Positions 27,111 to 40,103 of a DNA stretch of 64,000 nt are shown here, one piece after another. Source of the DNA: Heterocephalus glaber. Taxonomy: Eukaryota > Chordata > Mammalia > Rodentia > Bathyergidae. The stretch is from assembly GCF_000247695.1 (NCBI RefSeq), contig NW_004624848.1, positions 1,441,967 through 1,505,966 of the forward strand. Direction: 5' to 3'. Positions within the stretch are counted from its first letter, which is position 1. Each line of letters starts with the position of its first letter. A program made the translations under genes and the position numbers. Below the pieces are notes generated by a model. The model saw only the letters and a program-made list of their open reading frames with translations. It had not been told where the DNA came from and did not search any database.

Positions 27111-30100
27111 CTCTTCAACTCATTCCATTCAGTTCCTGGGACTGTATGTTATGGACAAGGGAGCAGAACTTGACAGCTAACACTGCTGTGGACAAGCTCA
27201 CCAGTAACTTGCACCTTTCCAAATGTTCTGCTCTGCTATTTTTGCCGGACTCTGTCCTTTCTCCATGTTCCTTACCTGCCGCTACTGAGCCTATGCTGGC
27301 TGTGCCCTCACCTTTTGCCCTCCTGTTTCGTAATTCAAGGTTGTCTTCTCCTCCCAGTCCTCTATTCTGCTTCTCCTCTGCCCGACTCTGCAGAGGACTG
27401 AGACCTCCAGGATAACCTTGGCTCTTTCCCTTTCTCTGTCCCCGCTCACTCCTGGTCCCTGAGGTCTTAGCACAGTGCCTGGTGTTCATAGTTTACATTT
27501 GTTTAAAAAGGGTAAATGAAATAATGAAATACAAAATACTTTCGTATCCAGGCAGTAGTATGATTGACAGGCAAAAACCCCATCTTTTTAAGAAGTCAAG
27601 AAGGACAGTTTAAGTAGCTAAATTATTAAATTGATTTCTCTGTCCACTCATTCCAAAAAATATTTGGTTAACATACTAAAGTGTCCCACTTCTAATTCCT
27701 CTTTATGGCTCCTTTTATGTTATAGACGACAGTATACATCAAATAAGTGGCAGAGCTAGTGATGTTCACTAAATCTGGCTCTCTTTAGAGCCCAGGTACT
27801 TAATAATGATTGAGAATTTTTAGAAGAATACAAAAGCTGTGGTTTACTATTCTTAAAACCTGTTTGTCTGTATTGTGGAACTTGGATGTGTTTTCCTTGA
27901 GAAAAAAAATAGCACTTAAATAGCTTTTATGTGCTGTCTAACAATTCCTAAGCAGGCAGACAGTAGTATTTTGAATGTAGGCACACAAGATGGTTGCTCT
28001 CCTGTTAAAAGATGCCAACAGGTCACCATAGCAACAGATGCAGGCCCCCTGTATGTGCCTCCCATGTCGCCACTGTGAATAACAGCTCAGTGTTAGACTC
28101 AGGGAAAGGCAACCAGCAAACTCATAAGGGCACATCATGAGATTATTTTTCATCACTGTAGTGGTTTTAATTTATATTTAAATCTAGAGAATATTAACAT
28201 TCATTATTATATTGTTATGTAATGATAAAGGAAATATTTCCATTTGTATAGAAAATATTCATATTAATGCAAACAAAATTTGCCTATGTACAGCAGCCTG
28301 GACAGAGCCATCAGCCAGTGCCCTTTCCAGCTGTTCTTTGAAGTTCAAACACAAACTCTTGCTAGTGCGGAGTCCTTAGCAGAGGACAACACAGAAACCC
28401 CAGCCACTACCACTTTGTAACTCTTATTTATGTAAAAAGATAACGACTGACAACAGCATAAAAATCCTACCTACCTGGTTAAGCCTTTGAAGAATAATTT
28501 GGTTGTTAAATTTTTTCTTTAAAAATATTTTCACTAGATCTTTATCTTCCTCCTTTCAGAATGTCCTTTCTTGGATTTCATTATCTGTTTTCTTCCTGTA
28601 TAAGTTTTGGTTTATTTCTTTGTTTTAAACCATTGTTAATATTGTTAGAGTTGTGCATAAGCAGCCAGAAATATCTCTAAGGGCCAGGGAGGTGTGTCTT
28701 TAATAATTCTCTCCACAAAGAAGAATATGAGAACTATTTACATCTGTAGCTATCTGTCTTTTTCTATCTAACAGGAAAGAGATATAGAGAGATTCATTCT
28801 GGTAGAAAACAGAGTAATTGGGTATTGAATCAGAAAATATTGGAAATCTGAAGTATCTTGAAATGAATTCCATGTTTTGCAGTTGTGGGAGCTGAGAAAC
28901 AGAAGCATTCACTTTTTTCTTTTTTCTGTGACCCACGGGAGACCACAGACTTTCTGATTGTGATTGTTACCTATCTTGCCATCATGCACAACAATAAATT
29001 AATATCCTGGGAAAATAATGGTTTTTAAAAGATTTTTAAAACTTTAAAAAAAATTAAATCACAAATGAAAATTCATTCCTAGATTCCAAAATATGAGCCT
29101 CCTTTTCCTGTGATGCTTTCTGTCTGATCCATTCATGAGATAGTGGTTAAAAACTCCACATGGGGTCAGCTGCTAGCAAAGCAACGCTGCATGTAAGATG
29201 TATCAGAGAGGACAACTGAGAGATAAGAAGGACTCCTCATAGATGGTATTTTTATGTGACACTGCGAAGAAAAGATATTGATGTTTGAAGACTGATTTAA
29301 GTAATTATAGTTTATCTGACCTCATGAAGGCAGTTTATGAGTACTGCACTATTATAAAATTTTGGCCAATAGACATTTTTGGGGTTTTGTGTTTGTTTTT
29401 GCTTTGTTTTGTTTTTTCTTTTGCAGTGCTAGGTATCAAATCTAAGGCTTCACACATGCTACCCAAGTGTGATGCCAGATGCAATTCTCTCTATTTTCAA
29501 GTTTGTATATTACAGTATAAAATGTCTACTTGTGTGTGAGTGCATGTGGCTATTAAATAATAATTAACAAAATATTAAATAGTAATTACAGCCCAATATA
29601 CGTAGTTTCCAATGTAATGAATCGTCCCAGGTGGGGGAAGGCGTTTCATTTGTTCCACAGTGGTTTACTTTTTAAGATAGTCAATGGGAGCTGAAAATAA
29701 TTTCCAAAATCACACAAAATGCAAAATGAATTATTACTTAATCCATTTCCTACAGGAACAAATTTACATAAAACCACAACATTTATAACCCACTCACTTG
29801 GGTGGTGCTAAAAATTGGTTCTATCCAGACAGAAATGGTAATTAGTATCTAATATCCACATGCGTTCACACGCAGATACACATTTTAAGCAGAAACATCC
29901 AAACTTCAAAATAAAAAAATAGAATTGCATTTGGCATCACATTATCAAAACATGAAGAAGTCACTTTCTTAGACGTTATTTTCCAAAATGATGACACTCG
30001 GGATGAAAAAGTTATTCCATAGACATGTGAACCACCTGTAATGCAAGTGTTTTCCTTTGGAAAGAATGAACTGTATTTGAGCCAGCCAGACAATACGAGT

Positions 30101-31274
30101 CTGGGCTCTTCACAGCTCTGGAAAGAATTCAAACACAGTGAAGACACATACATCTTTGGTTCCATTTTCGAAATGCCCATCTTGTCTTCTTTTCAGCTCA
30201 CCAAACAAAATCATGTGCATAATTTTCACTTTAGTTTTGGTGTGAACTCAGATAGTTCTGAATGTTTCCATAATTTTGCACTTCCTTTCACAACAGCCCC
30301 AACTTGACAGTCAAGTAAGGAAATGAGCTCCACACGGCTCCAGTCACCCCAATCATGTCAGAAGTAACTGATGTTCCTGCTGTGTTTCTTCCATGAAATG
30401 TAGTATGGGTGCACCTGCATTTGGCAACTTTACATTTCTATTAATTTCACTCCACACACATCAAAGCAGATGGTAAATATAGAATGACACAATACAGTGC
30501 TAGAAAGCCAGTGGGCATGGCTAAGAGGTTAAAAAAAAACCCAAAACATCTAGAAAGCAAACTCTCTGCCATCAGAAGTTTATAATCAATATCAGGGAGG
30601 ATGTGTTAAAAAGGTGGAAGATACTGTATAACCATTACTGTTGGGCAGTGAGGTGAAGGATTTATCCTGCAAGATCTTAAAGCAAGATGAGAGAGGCTCA
30701 CTGAAATTATAGTTAGTAATGGTGAAAAAGGGTCAGAAGATGGGAAAAGGTGTCTTTCTACAGTCAAAGTAATTATTCAGTATTCTCCTGATTCTGAAAT
30801 GACTTTGATTGTAAAATTACTTTTTGAATTAATGACAGCCTTCTGAGGAGAGAACAAAAAAAAAGAAATAGCTCCTGAGTGTCTTAGCAACTAGTTGAGA
30901 TGTCTTACATTCAATTTCAAAAATATCAAAATAGAAAAAATACTGATCTCATAATTAAGAAAGCACAGTTACACAACTGAACTCAGGTGCTGCATATTTA
31001 AAACATGGAGGGCCTTGTACCAGAGCCTTTGCACACTTCATCTTAATCAATTCCCTCAGACTTTGAAAGTCTATTCTGTGGTTATCTATGTACAGAGGCA
31101 GTGAGTCTAATGCTAGGGACACTGGACAGCTATGGGACTGGAGTTGTCCTCTGTTGGCTACACCCAGGAAGTCATTTTGTGTCTATCTGCAGTGCTTGGT
31201 TCTGCACTGCACGTGGAAATCTGCACTGCCTACAGGTAGTTGAGCATAGTTTCTGTATGAGTGAGCTGAACACC
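27111..31274. other. Mostly single-copy AT-rich intergenic DNA
   Basis: Apart from the decayed ID element near 29.4 kb nothing is recognised. Open frames up to 124 codons at 27115-27489 on the minus strand show no domain. Confidence 0.4.
29383..29480 (-). repeat. Degraded ID SINE, antisense
   Basis: A T-rich tract is followed by gcagtgctaggtatcaaatc and cttcacacatgctacccaag, the reverse complement of an ID body (box B then the anticodon-side stem). Confidence 0.65.
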
Positions 31275-31620
31275 CTGGAAATACCTGACATAACAACTTA
31301 AGGGAGCAAAGGTTTATTTTCACTGGCAGTTGCAGTGGGTCCAGTCCATGGTCAGATGGCTCCAAGGCAGAAACATCATGGCAGAAGGGCCTAATAGGGG
31401 AAAGCTGCCAGTTCACAGCTGCTGCAAAGCAAAGTACGAAGAAGGACGCCTGCAGAGGTACACCCTCCAGAGGCTTGCCTCCTTGACCTACTTCCTCCCA
31501 GAGCTATAGCTTGACTCGTGGGTGAGGTCCACATCCCACAATCCCATCCACTCCCAGAAGCCCACCCTGGACACATGAGCTCCCTGGGGGGACATTTTTG
31601 ATCCAAACAGTAGCAAGTGA
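31275..31620 (-). mobile_element. MT/MaLR-like LTR, antisense
   Basis: The bases gggagcaaaggtttattttc, ggtccagtccatggtcagat, gcagaaacatcatggcagaa and ccctggggggacatttttga follow the antisense MT pattern. Confidence 0.75.
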
Positions 31621-32639
31621 GAGACCATAAAAATAGAAGCAAAGCCCCCCAATGTAAGTACACAAATTGTAGTGTGTGTGAAACTCGGAGACACAAAAAT
31701 GTGTGAGACTTGGGCACCTATGGACAGCAGATTGTTGCCAGGTTGGGTTTGATCTTGCAGGCAAAGGTGGACTGAGACCTTCTGAGGAGGAGACTTCCAT
31801 CCTGCTAGACCAGGCTGGTTGGGTGAGGACAGACTGGAGGGACGTGGACATCGACCAGGCAGCAAGCAGTGGAGGGCTCCTGCAGGGGGTAGCGAATGGG
31901 AGACAGTGGGTTACAGAAGAGGTGGAGAGGAAAGCAGGTGGAGCTTGGCCCATGCTCAAAGTAGGGGAGCTTGGCTGAAAGCAGCAGTAATGCATTCTTA
32001 CTTAGATTCTAACTTCTCGAACTCAATAGTTTGCATGTACCTTTCCGAGAAAAGACTGTTCTTGTAAGGTCTGTGATAATTTCAAAGTTACTTGGTGACA
32101 AAAATGAATGTCTCCCAGGCATAATTCTCACATTCACAAGAAAATAGCAATGGATTGCAATAACTCTTGCTTTTTCCTGCTATTGTCCTTCAGAAATGTA
32201 TTTGAACATCTTTATGTGTATCCTTCATCCTAAGTGGTCCGGTCCATCCAGGCTTTAATGGTGATTTTATGGAAGGTTTTATTGCTAAGAAAAGAAGACC
32301 AGATTTTTTTTCCTTCATGCGAACACAGAAAATTCATTTCTCATCTCTTGACCAACTAAAAATTGTGTCCAATCAAGATAAGGCAACATTTTCATTGACT
32401 GGATGCTTCTTTCATGCATGCTTCTATCATTGTCCTTTCGATAGCACACAAAATCAGGCCAATTTATGTTTTGATAATGGCAACAGAATTTTAGGTTACA
32501 TACCAATGACTAGAATTGTGTAGAATTGGAAAGTAAACAACAACTGCCTAGTATAAATAAGTATGTTCAATAAGTTTGACAGGTATTTTGGGGTCATGCA
32601 TACTTGTCACTGCTAGATGATATGGGACAATGAAAACAG

Positions 32640-32725
32640 GATGCTTAAAAGACAGCCACCTTTGGAAACAATTGCTTGAGTTCGAATTCTGGCTTCAGCA
32701 CTGGAAAACCAAAGTGATCAATACA
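32640..32725 (+). repeat. MIR-type fragment
   Basis: The bases gcttgagttcgaattctggc and ttcagcactgg match the MIR core. It is cut off near the L1 on its right. Confidence 0.4.
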
Positions 32726-32729
32726 GTGA

Positions 32730-33665
32730 AAGGATCATCCAATACGATCGAGTGGCTTCAATGCTTCCAAATGGAGTTTATTTTTGAGGCATCTCCACAC
32801 TCATTTCCACAGTGGTTGCACCAGTCTACACTCCCACCAGCAATGGAGAAGGGTTTCTCTGTCCCCACAGCCCCGCCAGCATTTGTGATTGGTTGATTTA
32901 TTGATCACAGTCATTCTTTCTGGAGTGAGGTAGAATCTCAGTGTTGCTTTCATTTGCATTTCTCAAACAACCAATGATGTTGAGCATTTTTTCCATATAT
33001 TTATTTGCTATTTGTATTTCATTTGAGAAATGTCTATTCATTTCAGATGTCCATTTTTAGATTGGGTGTTTAAATTTGGAGCTGTGTTTTTTAAACTTCT
33101 TTATATCTTCTACATGTTAGTCCTTTGTCTGAGGAGTAGCAGGTACATTTTTTTTTCCTCACTGTGTGGGTTGTCTCTTCACTCTGTTGGTGGATTCTTT
33201 TGTGGTGCCAAAGCTTTTTAATTTGATATGATCCCAGTTGTTGGATCTTTGTAATGTTTCCTGTGTGAGTGCAGTTTTGTTCATAAAGTCTTTGCCTATA
33301 CCTATAACATCTCGAATTGTACGTAGTCTATCTTCCAGCAGTTTTAGTGTTTCTGTTTTTATATTTAGATCTTTGATCTATTTTGATTTTAGTTTAGTGC
33401 CTGGTGAGAGACATGGGTCTAGGTTCAGTCTCTGGTGTGTGGAAAGCCAGGTTTTCCAGCACCATTTATTAAAGAGGCTATCTTTCTTCCAGTGAAGGTG
33501 TATTGCCCCTTTGTCAAAGATAATGTAGTTGACTGTGTTTAGAGTTGTTTCTGCATCTTCTGTTCTGTTTCATTGATCCTTGAGTCTTTTTTTTTTTCAC
33601 CAGTGCTGTGCTGCTTTTGTCATGGTAGCTTTATAATAAAACTTCAAATGAGGGATTGTGATGCC
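32730..33665 (-). mobile_element. L1 ORF2 fragment, antisense
   Basis: On the + strand it reads ggttgcaccagtctacactc, ttcatttgcatttctcaaac, tttttaatttgatatgatcc and ttccagcaccatttattaaa in that order. This is the reverse complement of the C-terminal half of L1 ORF2. Frames are broken. Confidence 0.85.
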
Positions 33666-34300
33666 TCCTAGAGCTAGAGATTCCATTTGACTCAGCTGTT
33701 CCTCTTCTGGGTATCTTCCCCAAAGAGTTAAAAGCATCATACCACAGTGACACATGCACACCCATATTTCCATCTGCACAATTTATAATAGTTAAATCTT
33801 GGAAACAGCCCATATGTCCATCAAAATATGAATGAATAAAGAAAATGTAATATTTAAATATAATGGAGTACTCCTCTGCTATAAAGAAGGACACATTTGA
33901 GTCATTTGTAGAAAAATGGATGCTCCTCAAGGCCAAAATCTTAAGTGAAATAAATTGGACACAGAAATTAAATATTGAATTGTTTCTCTCCTCTGAGAAA
34001 CCAAAGGGTAAATAAGGAGCATAATGGAGGATAGATATTGGGAAGGGGGAAGAACTTGTTCAAATGGGAAGGGGGAGGGGCAGGGAAGAAAGAGAAGAGG
34101 AAGAAGCTAGAGAATGGAAGGAAAACTGGGAGCAAAGCTTTTGTAAATGGAGAGGGGAACAAGAGTTGAAGGGAGGGGAGGGGAATGGGAAAACTAAATG
34201 AAAATACATCATGTGCAGGTACAAATTCCCTATGATGAATGTGATCATTACATATGACAAATATGTACTAATAGAAAATAAAGTTAAAAAGAAATACCTC
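33666..34300 (+). mobile_element. L1 ORF2 end plus 3' UTR, sense
   Basis: Begins with gagattccatttgactcagc, continues with catatgtccatcaaaatatg and the ORF2 end, then a purine- and G-rich 3' UTR and the end aggtacaaattccctatgat with an A-rich tail. The orientation is opposite to the fragment on its left. Confidence 0.82.
34066..34085 (+). other. G-quadruplex-capable tract in L1 3' UTR
   Basis: Runs of G3, G5, G4 and G3 lie within 20 bases. A second tract of four G-runs lies at 34171-34189. G-rich 3' UTR tracts are a known L1 trait. Confidence 0.6.
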
Positions 34301-34426
34301 CAAACTGCAATCTTAGGGGATTACAAAACCTCTCCTTCACTCAGTTTCATTAGGGAAATGAAAACTAAAACCATGATGCAGAAACATCTCATGCTCTCAG
34401 AATGGTTTTTATCAAAAGGCAATGGC

Positions 34427-34509
34427 GGGCCAGGGATTTAGCTCAGTGGTTTTGACGCCTGCCTTGCAAGTGCAAGGTCCTGAGTTCGATCCCCAGTACC
34501 AAAAAAATA
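34427..34509 (+). repeat. ID SINE with perfect target duplication
   Basis: Body gggccagggatttagctcag, gcctgccttgcaagtgcaag, gagttcgatccccagtacc, then A7. The 13-base duplication aaaaggcaatggc is identical at 34414-34426 and 34510-34522, indicating a fairly young insertion into older L1 sequence. Confidence 0.95.
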
Positions 34510-34647
34510 AAAAGGCAATGGCTAACAAGGAGTAGGGCAAGGATCTGGAGAAAAGGAGATCCATGGATGCTGTGGGGCGTGTAGCCCTTGTGGCCACCTG
34601 ACTGGAGTCTCCTTTAAAAAGCTAAACATAGGACTACCATTGGCCAG

Positions 34648-35022
34648 TGTCTTAGTCTCCTTTCTTTCACTGGAACAAAATACAAACACCTACAACTTAC
34701 AGGAGCAGAGGTTTACTTTGGCTGATAGTTTCAGTCCGTAGCTGCCTGGCTCCAAGCCAGGAACAAGAGAGCAGAGAGGCCTTGCAGGGAAGCAGAGAGA
34801 GAAAGCAGGAGTGGGAAGGAGATGGATGCTTCCAGGAGGCGCCCCTGTGACCTGCCGATGGGAACAGCACCCCCCCCTCCAAACAGCACATTAGCTACAG
34901 ATCAGTGGTGGATTAATTCACCAAGGAGTACAGCGCCTCATGATCCAATCACCTTCCAAACCCTACCTCTGACCACATGAGCCTTTGGAGCGGACATTCT
35001 AGATGTAAACCGTGATACCCAG
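34648..35022 (-). mobile_element. MT/MaLR-like LTR, antisense, inside L1
   Basis: The bases gtcttagtctcctttctttc, actggaacaaaatac, gcagaggtttactttggctg and catgatccaatcaccttcca match an antisense MaLR LTR. L1 sequence lies on both sides. Confidence 0.75.
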
Positions 35023-36744
35023 TGACCCTACTTACTCAAAAGATTTGAAGTCAGTTTGTCAAAAAGATGTCTACACCCTCCATGATTATTGGAGAATTAT
35101 AGCCAGCTTATGCCATCAACTTAAGCATCCATTTACTGATGAATGATAGAGAAAATACGGTATAAATACACAAGGGAATATTATTTGGCCTTTTAAAAGG
35201 TGCACATTCTGTCATTTGTGGCAACATGGATGGAACAGGAGAACATTCTTGTCACTGAAATAAACAGGTACAAAAAGGCAAATAGCACATACTCTCACAC
35301 AGATGGAATCCAAAACAGTCATACTCACAGAAGCAGAGCATGGAATGGTAATTACTTGTGGGAATGAGGCATGTGAGGATGAGGACATGTTGTCAAAATG
35401 TTCACAGTGTCAAAAGGGAGAATATGTTTCTCTTTCTACCACACAGCATAGAAAATAGTTAATAATAGAGAATTATACATTTTGATATTGCTAACAGTAC
35501 ATTTCAATTTTTACCATGACAAATGTTAAGCACTTGAAATGAAAGATAGGTTTTCTAGATTGATCTAATTATTCCACAGTGTGTTTATAACTCCTAGCAT
35601 TGTTTTGTACTCCACAAAATTTATACAACAATAAATTTTCCATTAACAATTTTAAAAAGTAATTTGGGCTCTGCAAGACATAAAAGCAAAGTAGGTAGGC
35701 TACTAGAGCTCCAAAGCAGGGGATAGATAATTCTCATAATGTACTAAGTAGATTTGGGGGGATTTTTTTCCCCATTGGCATAGTTGAGAGTGTGAATGTG
35801 TTTTATACAGTGATAATCACTTTCAAACAGACAATTTAGGGAGACAGAAAGATCTAGACAGGCAGAAAGAAATGTTATTAAGAAGTACTGTGAATTCTTG
35901 AAATACTGTGTTTGTCACAGATGGTGCAATTATTTGACTCAATAAATATGAATAATAGCAATTAAATTTTGCTATTTGATTTTGTCTGTGCCCTAAAAGC
36001 CATTTATAAAAGAAAATATATTTTTTCAGCTTGCTGTACAGTGCACAAAATGGTGCTATAGGGTGATTTCATTGGCATATATATACCCTCAGTTCCAAAT
36101 GGAATTGATCTATAGAATTAAAATTTTAATTGAAGACTTGTGCTTGCTGGAGGGCTTAACGAGTCACTAGCCAGTTCTTGGGGCTGACTTTGTGCTTTGA
36201 GTAACTCCAACTAATCTAAAAATACCTTTGTGAAGTTATCAATACAAATGTAAATTTGTCTCACCACACAGCCGAAAAATGCCCTGGACCAAGAACTGTA
36301 AATGAGAAACACATGGAGGTCTGCTCAGAGGAATCGCATGAGTAAAAGAGGCTGAGACTCTGACATTCATAGTTAATCATAAATTGATTCTTCAAAGGGC
36401 GAGATGAGGAGAAGAGTGTATTTCTACCCAATCATGATACTTCAATTCAGTAGCAGTCATGGACAGGCAAGGGGGAATGACACTTCCTTCTCTTCATCCT
36501 CGAAGACAAGCAGATAGGTTCTTTGACATAGCCATCCACAGAAGGTTAGGCTGAGGCATGAGCTGGATGACTCACGAGGAACAGGAGACTTACGCCGGCC
36601 CATACCAGGACTTAGTCGCCCCTACAGAGGGGCCCTTAGTTGTCCTGTCTCACACACTTTCTTTAGGTTGTCCCACACATTGTCAGGTGCTTGGTAAGCG
36701 TTCTGGAGCTTGTGGTGAAGTTTCTCCAGTGGTATCCATGATCT

Positions 36745-37193
36745 GGAACTGAAACATCCCTCCAAAGTTCACATGTGGAAGGCTTGGTCCCCACAGCAAT
36801 GGTGCTCAGAGGTGATGGATCACCAGGGCCTTCCCATCATAACTGGAATGATCCACTGAGGAGGTCATGGTCTGGAGGTGTGATAGGCAGATGACAGAAG
36901 CACGAAGTGGGGCTTGGTGGGAGGAAGTGGGGCTTGAAGGTGTAACCTTGGAGACTGTATCTCCCCTTTGACCCCTCCTCTGTGTTTCTCGTACCTTCTC
37001 TCCTGCTTCCTGGCTGCCGTGACGTGAGAACCTTTCCTCTACCACACCCTTCCAGCATGACGGCCTGCCTTGCCGTCATGGCATAGTTGACCATGGACTG
37101 AAATCTGCGAAACCCTAAGCCAAAATAAATCTTTCCTCCTCTCAACTGTTTTTCTCAGGTATTTGTTCTCTGTGATGAAAAGCTAACACAGTA
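36745..37193 (+). mobile_element. Solo LTR, MT-like, near full length
   Basis: Runs from aactgaaacatccctccaaa and gttcacatgtggaaggcttg to aaaccctaagccaaaataaa, tctttcctcctctcaactgt and tctgtgatgaaaagctaaca. This is the full order of an MT-type LTR, with its polyadenylation signal aataaa at about 37125. Confidence 0.8.
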
Positions 37194-37309
37194 GCCCACA
37201 GAGGACACCTCAAATTAAAACCAGGGGGAGTACATTCCATGTTGTGAAGAAAAGTTAGAAGGGAAACATAAGAAAGTTTCTGTCCAAAGTTCAGGGAGTA
37301 AAGGTGTCA

Positions 37310-37550
37310 AACTGAAAGCACAGGACCAGGACAGGAAGACCTGGAGTCAAACATTAACTTTACCTGTCCTCAGTCCTGTGCCTCTGAGAAGATTAATGCT
37401 CTTCCTTCAGCTTCAGTGTCTCGGCATTAAAAGGAGGAAACTATGACTTTCTCTGAAGGATTGGTGGGAAGATTAAGTGAGAAAATATATTTTAATGTGT
37501 CTACAGTTCCTGGGACATGACAGAGGCTTCAAAAATAAATGTGAACATGA
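37310..37550 (+). repeat. MIR-type ancient SINE
   Basis: The order is gaaagcacaggaccaggaca, gaagacctggagtcaaacat, ctcagtcctgtgcctctgag, and a final aataaatgtgaacatg. It follows the MIR pattern, including the conserved core and the LINE-2-like end. Confidence 0.6.
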
Positions 37551-39800
37551 ATAATTCTCCCCTCATTTCTATTTTCCTGGGTTTGTTTTTGTTTAACTGT
37601 AAATCATGTTGGGCTATCAGTAAGAGGAAAACATGCTTCTCTCCCTCCTAATGTCACAGAGAACAACTGAAAGAGGATTCCGCTGATAAGAAAGGAGAAC
37701 AAGGTGGTATAGGAGATAAGGGGGTAAGCATACATGCAAACCGTGCTGACAGAAATAAACTTGGGGGAAAACAATGCTTTAAAAATGTTTGCAAGACCGC
37801 TCTTAAAAGAGAACAAGCACTTTTCATATTTTACAGATGACAAAGGCAGCACATAGGACAAATCGTAATAAAAAGGGGGTTAAAAGTCTCCTTGATCTCC
37901 TTTGAGATCTATCTTGATCATCAAAATGAATCCAGGATACTTTTAATATTGTCATGCTGTATTTTCCTTTCTGCTAACCAATGACACATTTTCACTTCAC
38001 TTCTTAATTTTCCTAATCCACACATAGCAAACGTACATATCTATGGGATACAGTGTGTCATTTCAGTCCACCACACTGTGACACTTTTTAATGTTTACAT
38101 TCTTGAAGTAGTGGGCCAAGACCATCTCCTCTTTTACAAAGGCAAGAGGCCAGGGGAAGGATTGCACTTGAAACAATGGTCACAAAGTGAAAGGGTCCTT
38201 CTCCCATGACCTTAGAAATAAGAGGGTCACCATCTGAGAAAGGAAGAGCTATGCTCGTGTCTTGACCTCGGTGCTGTGATTTGTTTGAACATGAACAGCG
38301 GCCTTCATACCCGACAAATGAATGCCAGGCAAAGAAAGATGACATCGTATTGACTCTAGGATAAGGCCAACATAGTGATAGGTTGCTAAGCACGTGTTGA
38401 TGGGATGCTCTAACCCTAAGATTCCCATTGCACCAGTGTGACTCTGTAGTAGAGCGTGAGACTGGCCATCTGCTCTGGGCTATGGACAATATTATTTCCT
38501 GGTTACTTACAATTCCACTACGGATGCTGGCTGTGTCTGTCCCTTAGCATCCCACTAGGGATAACACTTTACCTTGAGTTTGTTCTGAAAACTATGAGCC
38601 AATATTAAAAATTAAAACATGGATACTACACATAGTTTACTTAGTTTCCTTGCATCCGATAAAATTCTTGCCCCTTGCCCCTGCTCTTTTTGGTTATTGG
38701 TGGAACTTCTTTCCAAACCATAATGCAAAATGTATATTGTTGTGATAGATAAAATAGAAATACAGTGAGGAGGGCAAACATGGGAAGAGCATCTGTTCGT
38801 CATTTCTCTTGCCAGTCATGAAGATACTTTGAGTCGTATAGGAAATCCCTGCTAGCGCACAATCACAGAAGCACAGCACAATTGACACAAGGAGGAAGGA
38901 GCTTAGTGGAAGAGAAGATTTCTAGATCAAAGCTGTAGCATCTGGTGGAAGGAAAGCCTGGCACTGTTCCTGGTCCACCGTCTCCCAGCGAAATGGCCTG
39001 CTTCAGAATCTTTACTGAGTTCTGAGTCAGACAAGCACATCTGAGATGTTGGAAAAATCTGTGCATACCCAACCCCGATTTCAAAAGGGAAACCAGTGTC
39101 TTTGGGCTGTTCATCTCCAACTTCCTACCTCTCATTTCCTTAGTCAAAATCAAAATGTATCAGCTTCTTTCAGAGCAGGGCCTTAGGGAAATTGTTGTCC
39201 AAGTGCTAAGGCAGGTAAACCTTTGTCAGACTAGCAGTTATTATGCTGAGGTAAAGGCTATCTGAGCTGGAAGAATAAAATGTGAGAGAAGGCACATGCT
39301 ATTATTTGTAGTGTGGAAAATCAGAGTGTCTGTCTACTCTTGGCACCAAGAGATAGCAGGTCATGCATTCCTCAAGACTGTGGAGCAGGATAGGTGGGGA
39401 AGGTGGGGTGAGAAGACAAGAATGGAATCCAATTTCCCGGAAGGTCAATACAGAACCTAACCATTGAATCAGATTCTGCTCTCGGCCAGTTCGGTTTGCG
39501 ACCAGAATCCCGGAATGCACTCTGTTTGTGAACCGAGGTTCCGTGTGTTTCATTTGTTTATTTATTTGCTCCCCTGCCCCTATAGCAGTCAATATTCCTG
39601 CTGTGGTCTCTGCCATTTCTTTGCTTGTAAGTGGTTTCCTGGGCCCAGCCTTTTCTACACATACGTATAATTGTTTGATAGCCCTTCTGGAAACACAATG
39701 AGCATTCAGCCAGAACACCTTTCTGAACTTTAGGAACTCATGCTCCATTACCTGGCACTAAAATAATAAAATGTTCTGGAGAAAGTCTTAAAACGGCTTC
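37551..39800. other. Unassigned intergenic DNA
   Basis: No named repeat recognised. Two minus-strand open frames, of 133 codons (38088-38489) and 148 codons (39302-39748), lack any domain, conserved pattern or splice context that I can see. Confidence 0.4.
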
Positions 39801-39876
39801 GTATGTATGTGTGTGTGCGTGCGTGCGTGTGTGCGTGTGTGCGTGTGTGTGTGTGCGTGCGTGTGTGTGTGTGTGT
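39801..39876. repeat. (TG)n/(GTGC)n dinucleotide tract
   Basis: About 76 bases of alternating purine-pyrimidine TG with gc interruptions, able to adopt Z-DNA. About 3 kb upstream of PDGFC exon 1. Confidence 0.95.
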
Positions 39877-40007
39877 TAGGACAGAAACATAACAGCAAGA
39901 AAGCATATATTATTGTCTGAGGCAAAAGTAAGTCCCCATTGTTTCTCTCTTTCTGGGTGTTTTAGTGACCAGTGAATGATGAGTCTGTTTAAAAGTTTAT
40001 TCCACTT

Positions 40008-40103
40008 GGGCTGGGGATTTAGCTCAGTGGTTCAGCCGCCTGTCTAATAAGCGCAAGGACTCGAGTTTGATCCCCGGTACCCAAAAAACAAAACAAAACA
40101 AAA
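40008..40103 (+). repeat. ID SINE with target duplication
   Basis: Body gggctggggatttagctcag, then tttgatccccggtaccc and an A/C-rich tail. Target duplication aaaagtttatt at 39991-40001 and 40104-40114. Confidence 0.93.

Larger units (their letters stand above)
34302..35660 (+). mobile_element. Older L1 fragment, broken by an ID SINE and an LTR
   Basis: Left part tttcattagggaaatgaaaa and aactaaaaccatgatgc; right part atgatagagaaaatacggta, ttctgtcatttgtggcaaca and tggatggaacaggagaacat. Both come from the end of L1 ORF2, in order, split by the insertions at 34427 and 34648. Confidence 0.75.

Noticed and set aside
39302..39748. 148-codon minus-strand open frame
   Set aside because: No recognisable protein family; the sequence looks like unconstrained DNA or an unrecognised old repeat. 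Length alone is expected by chance in 64 kb.
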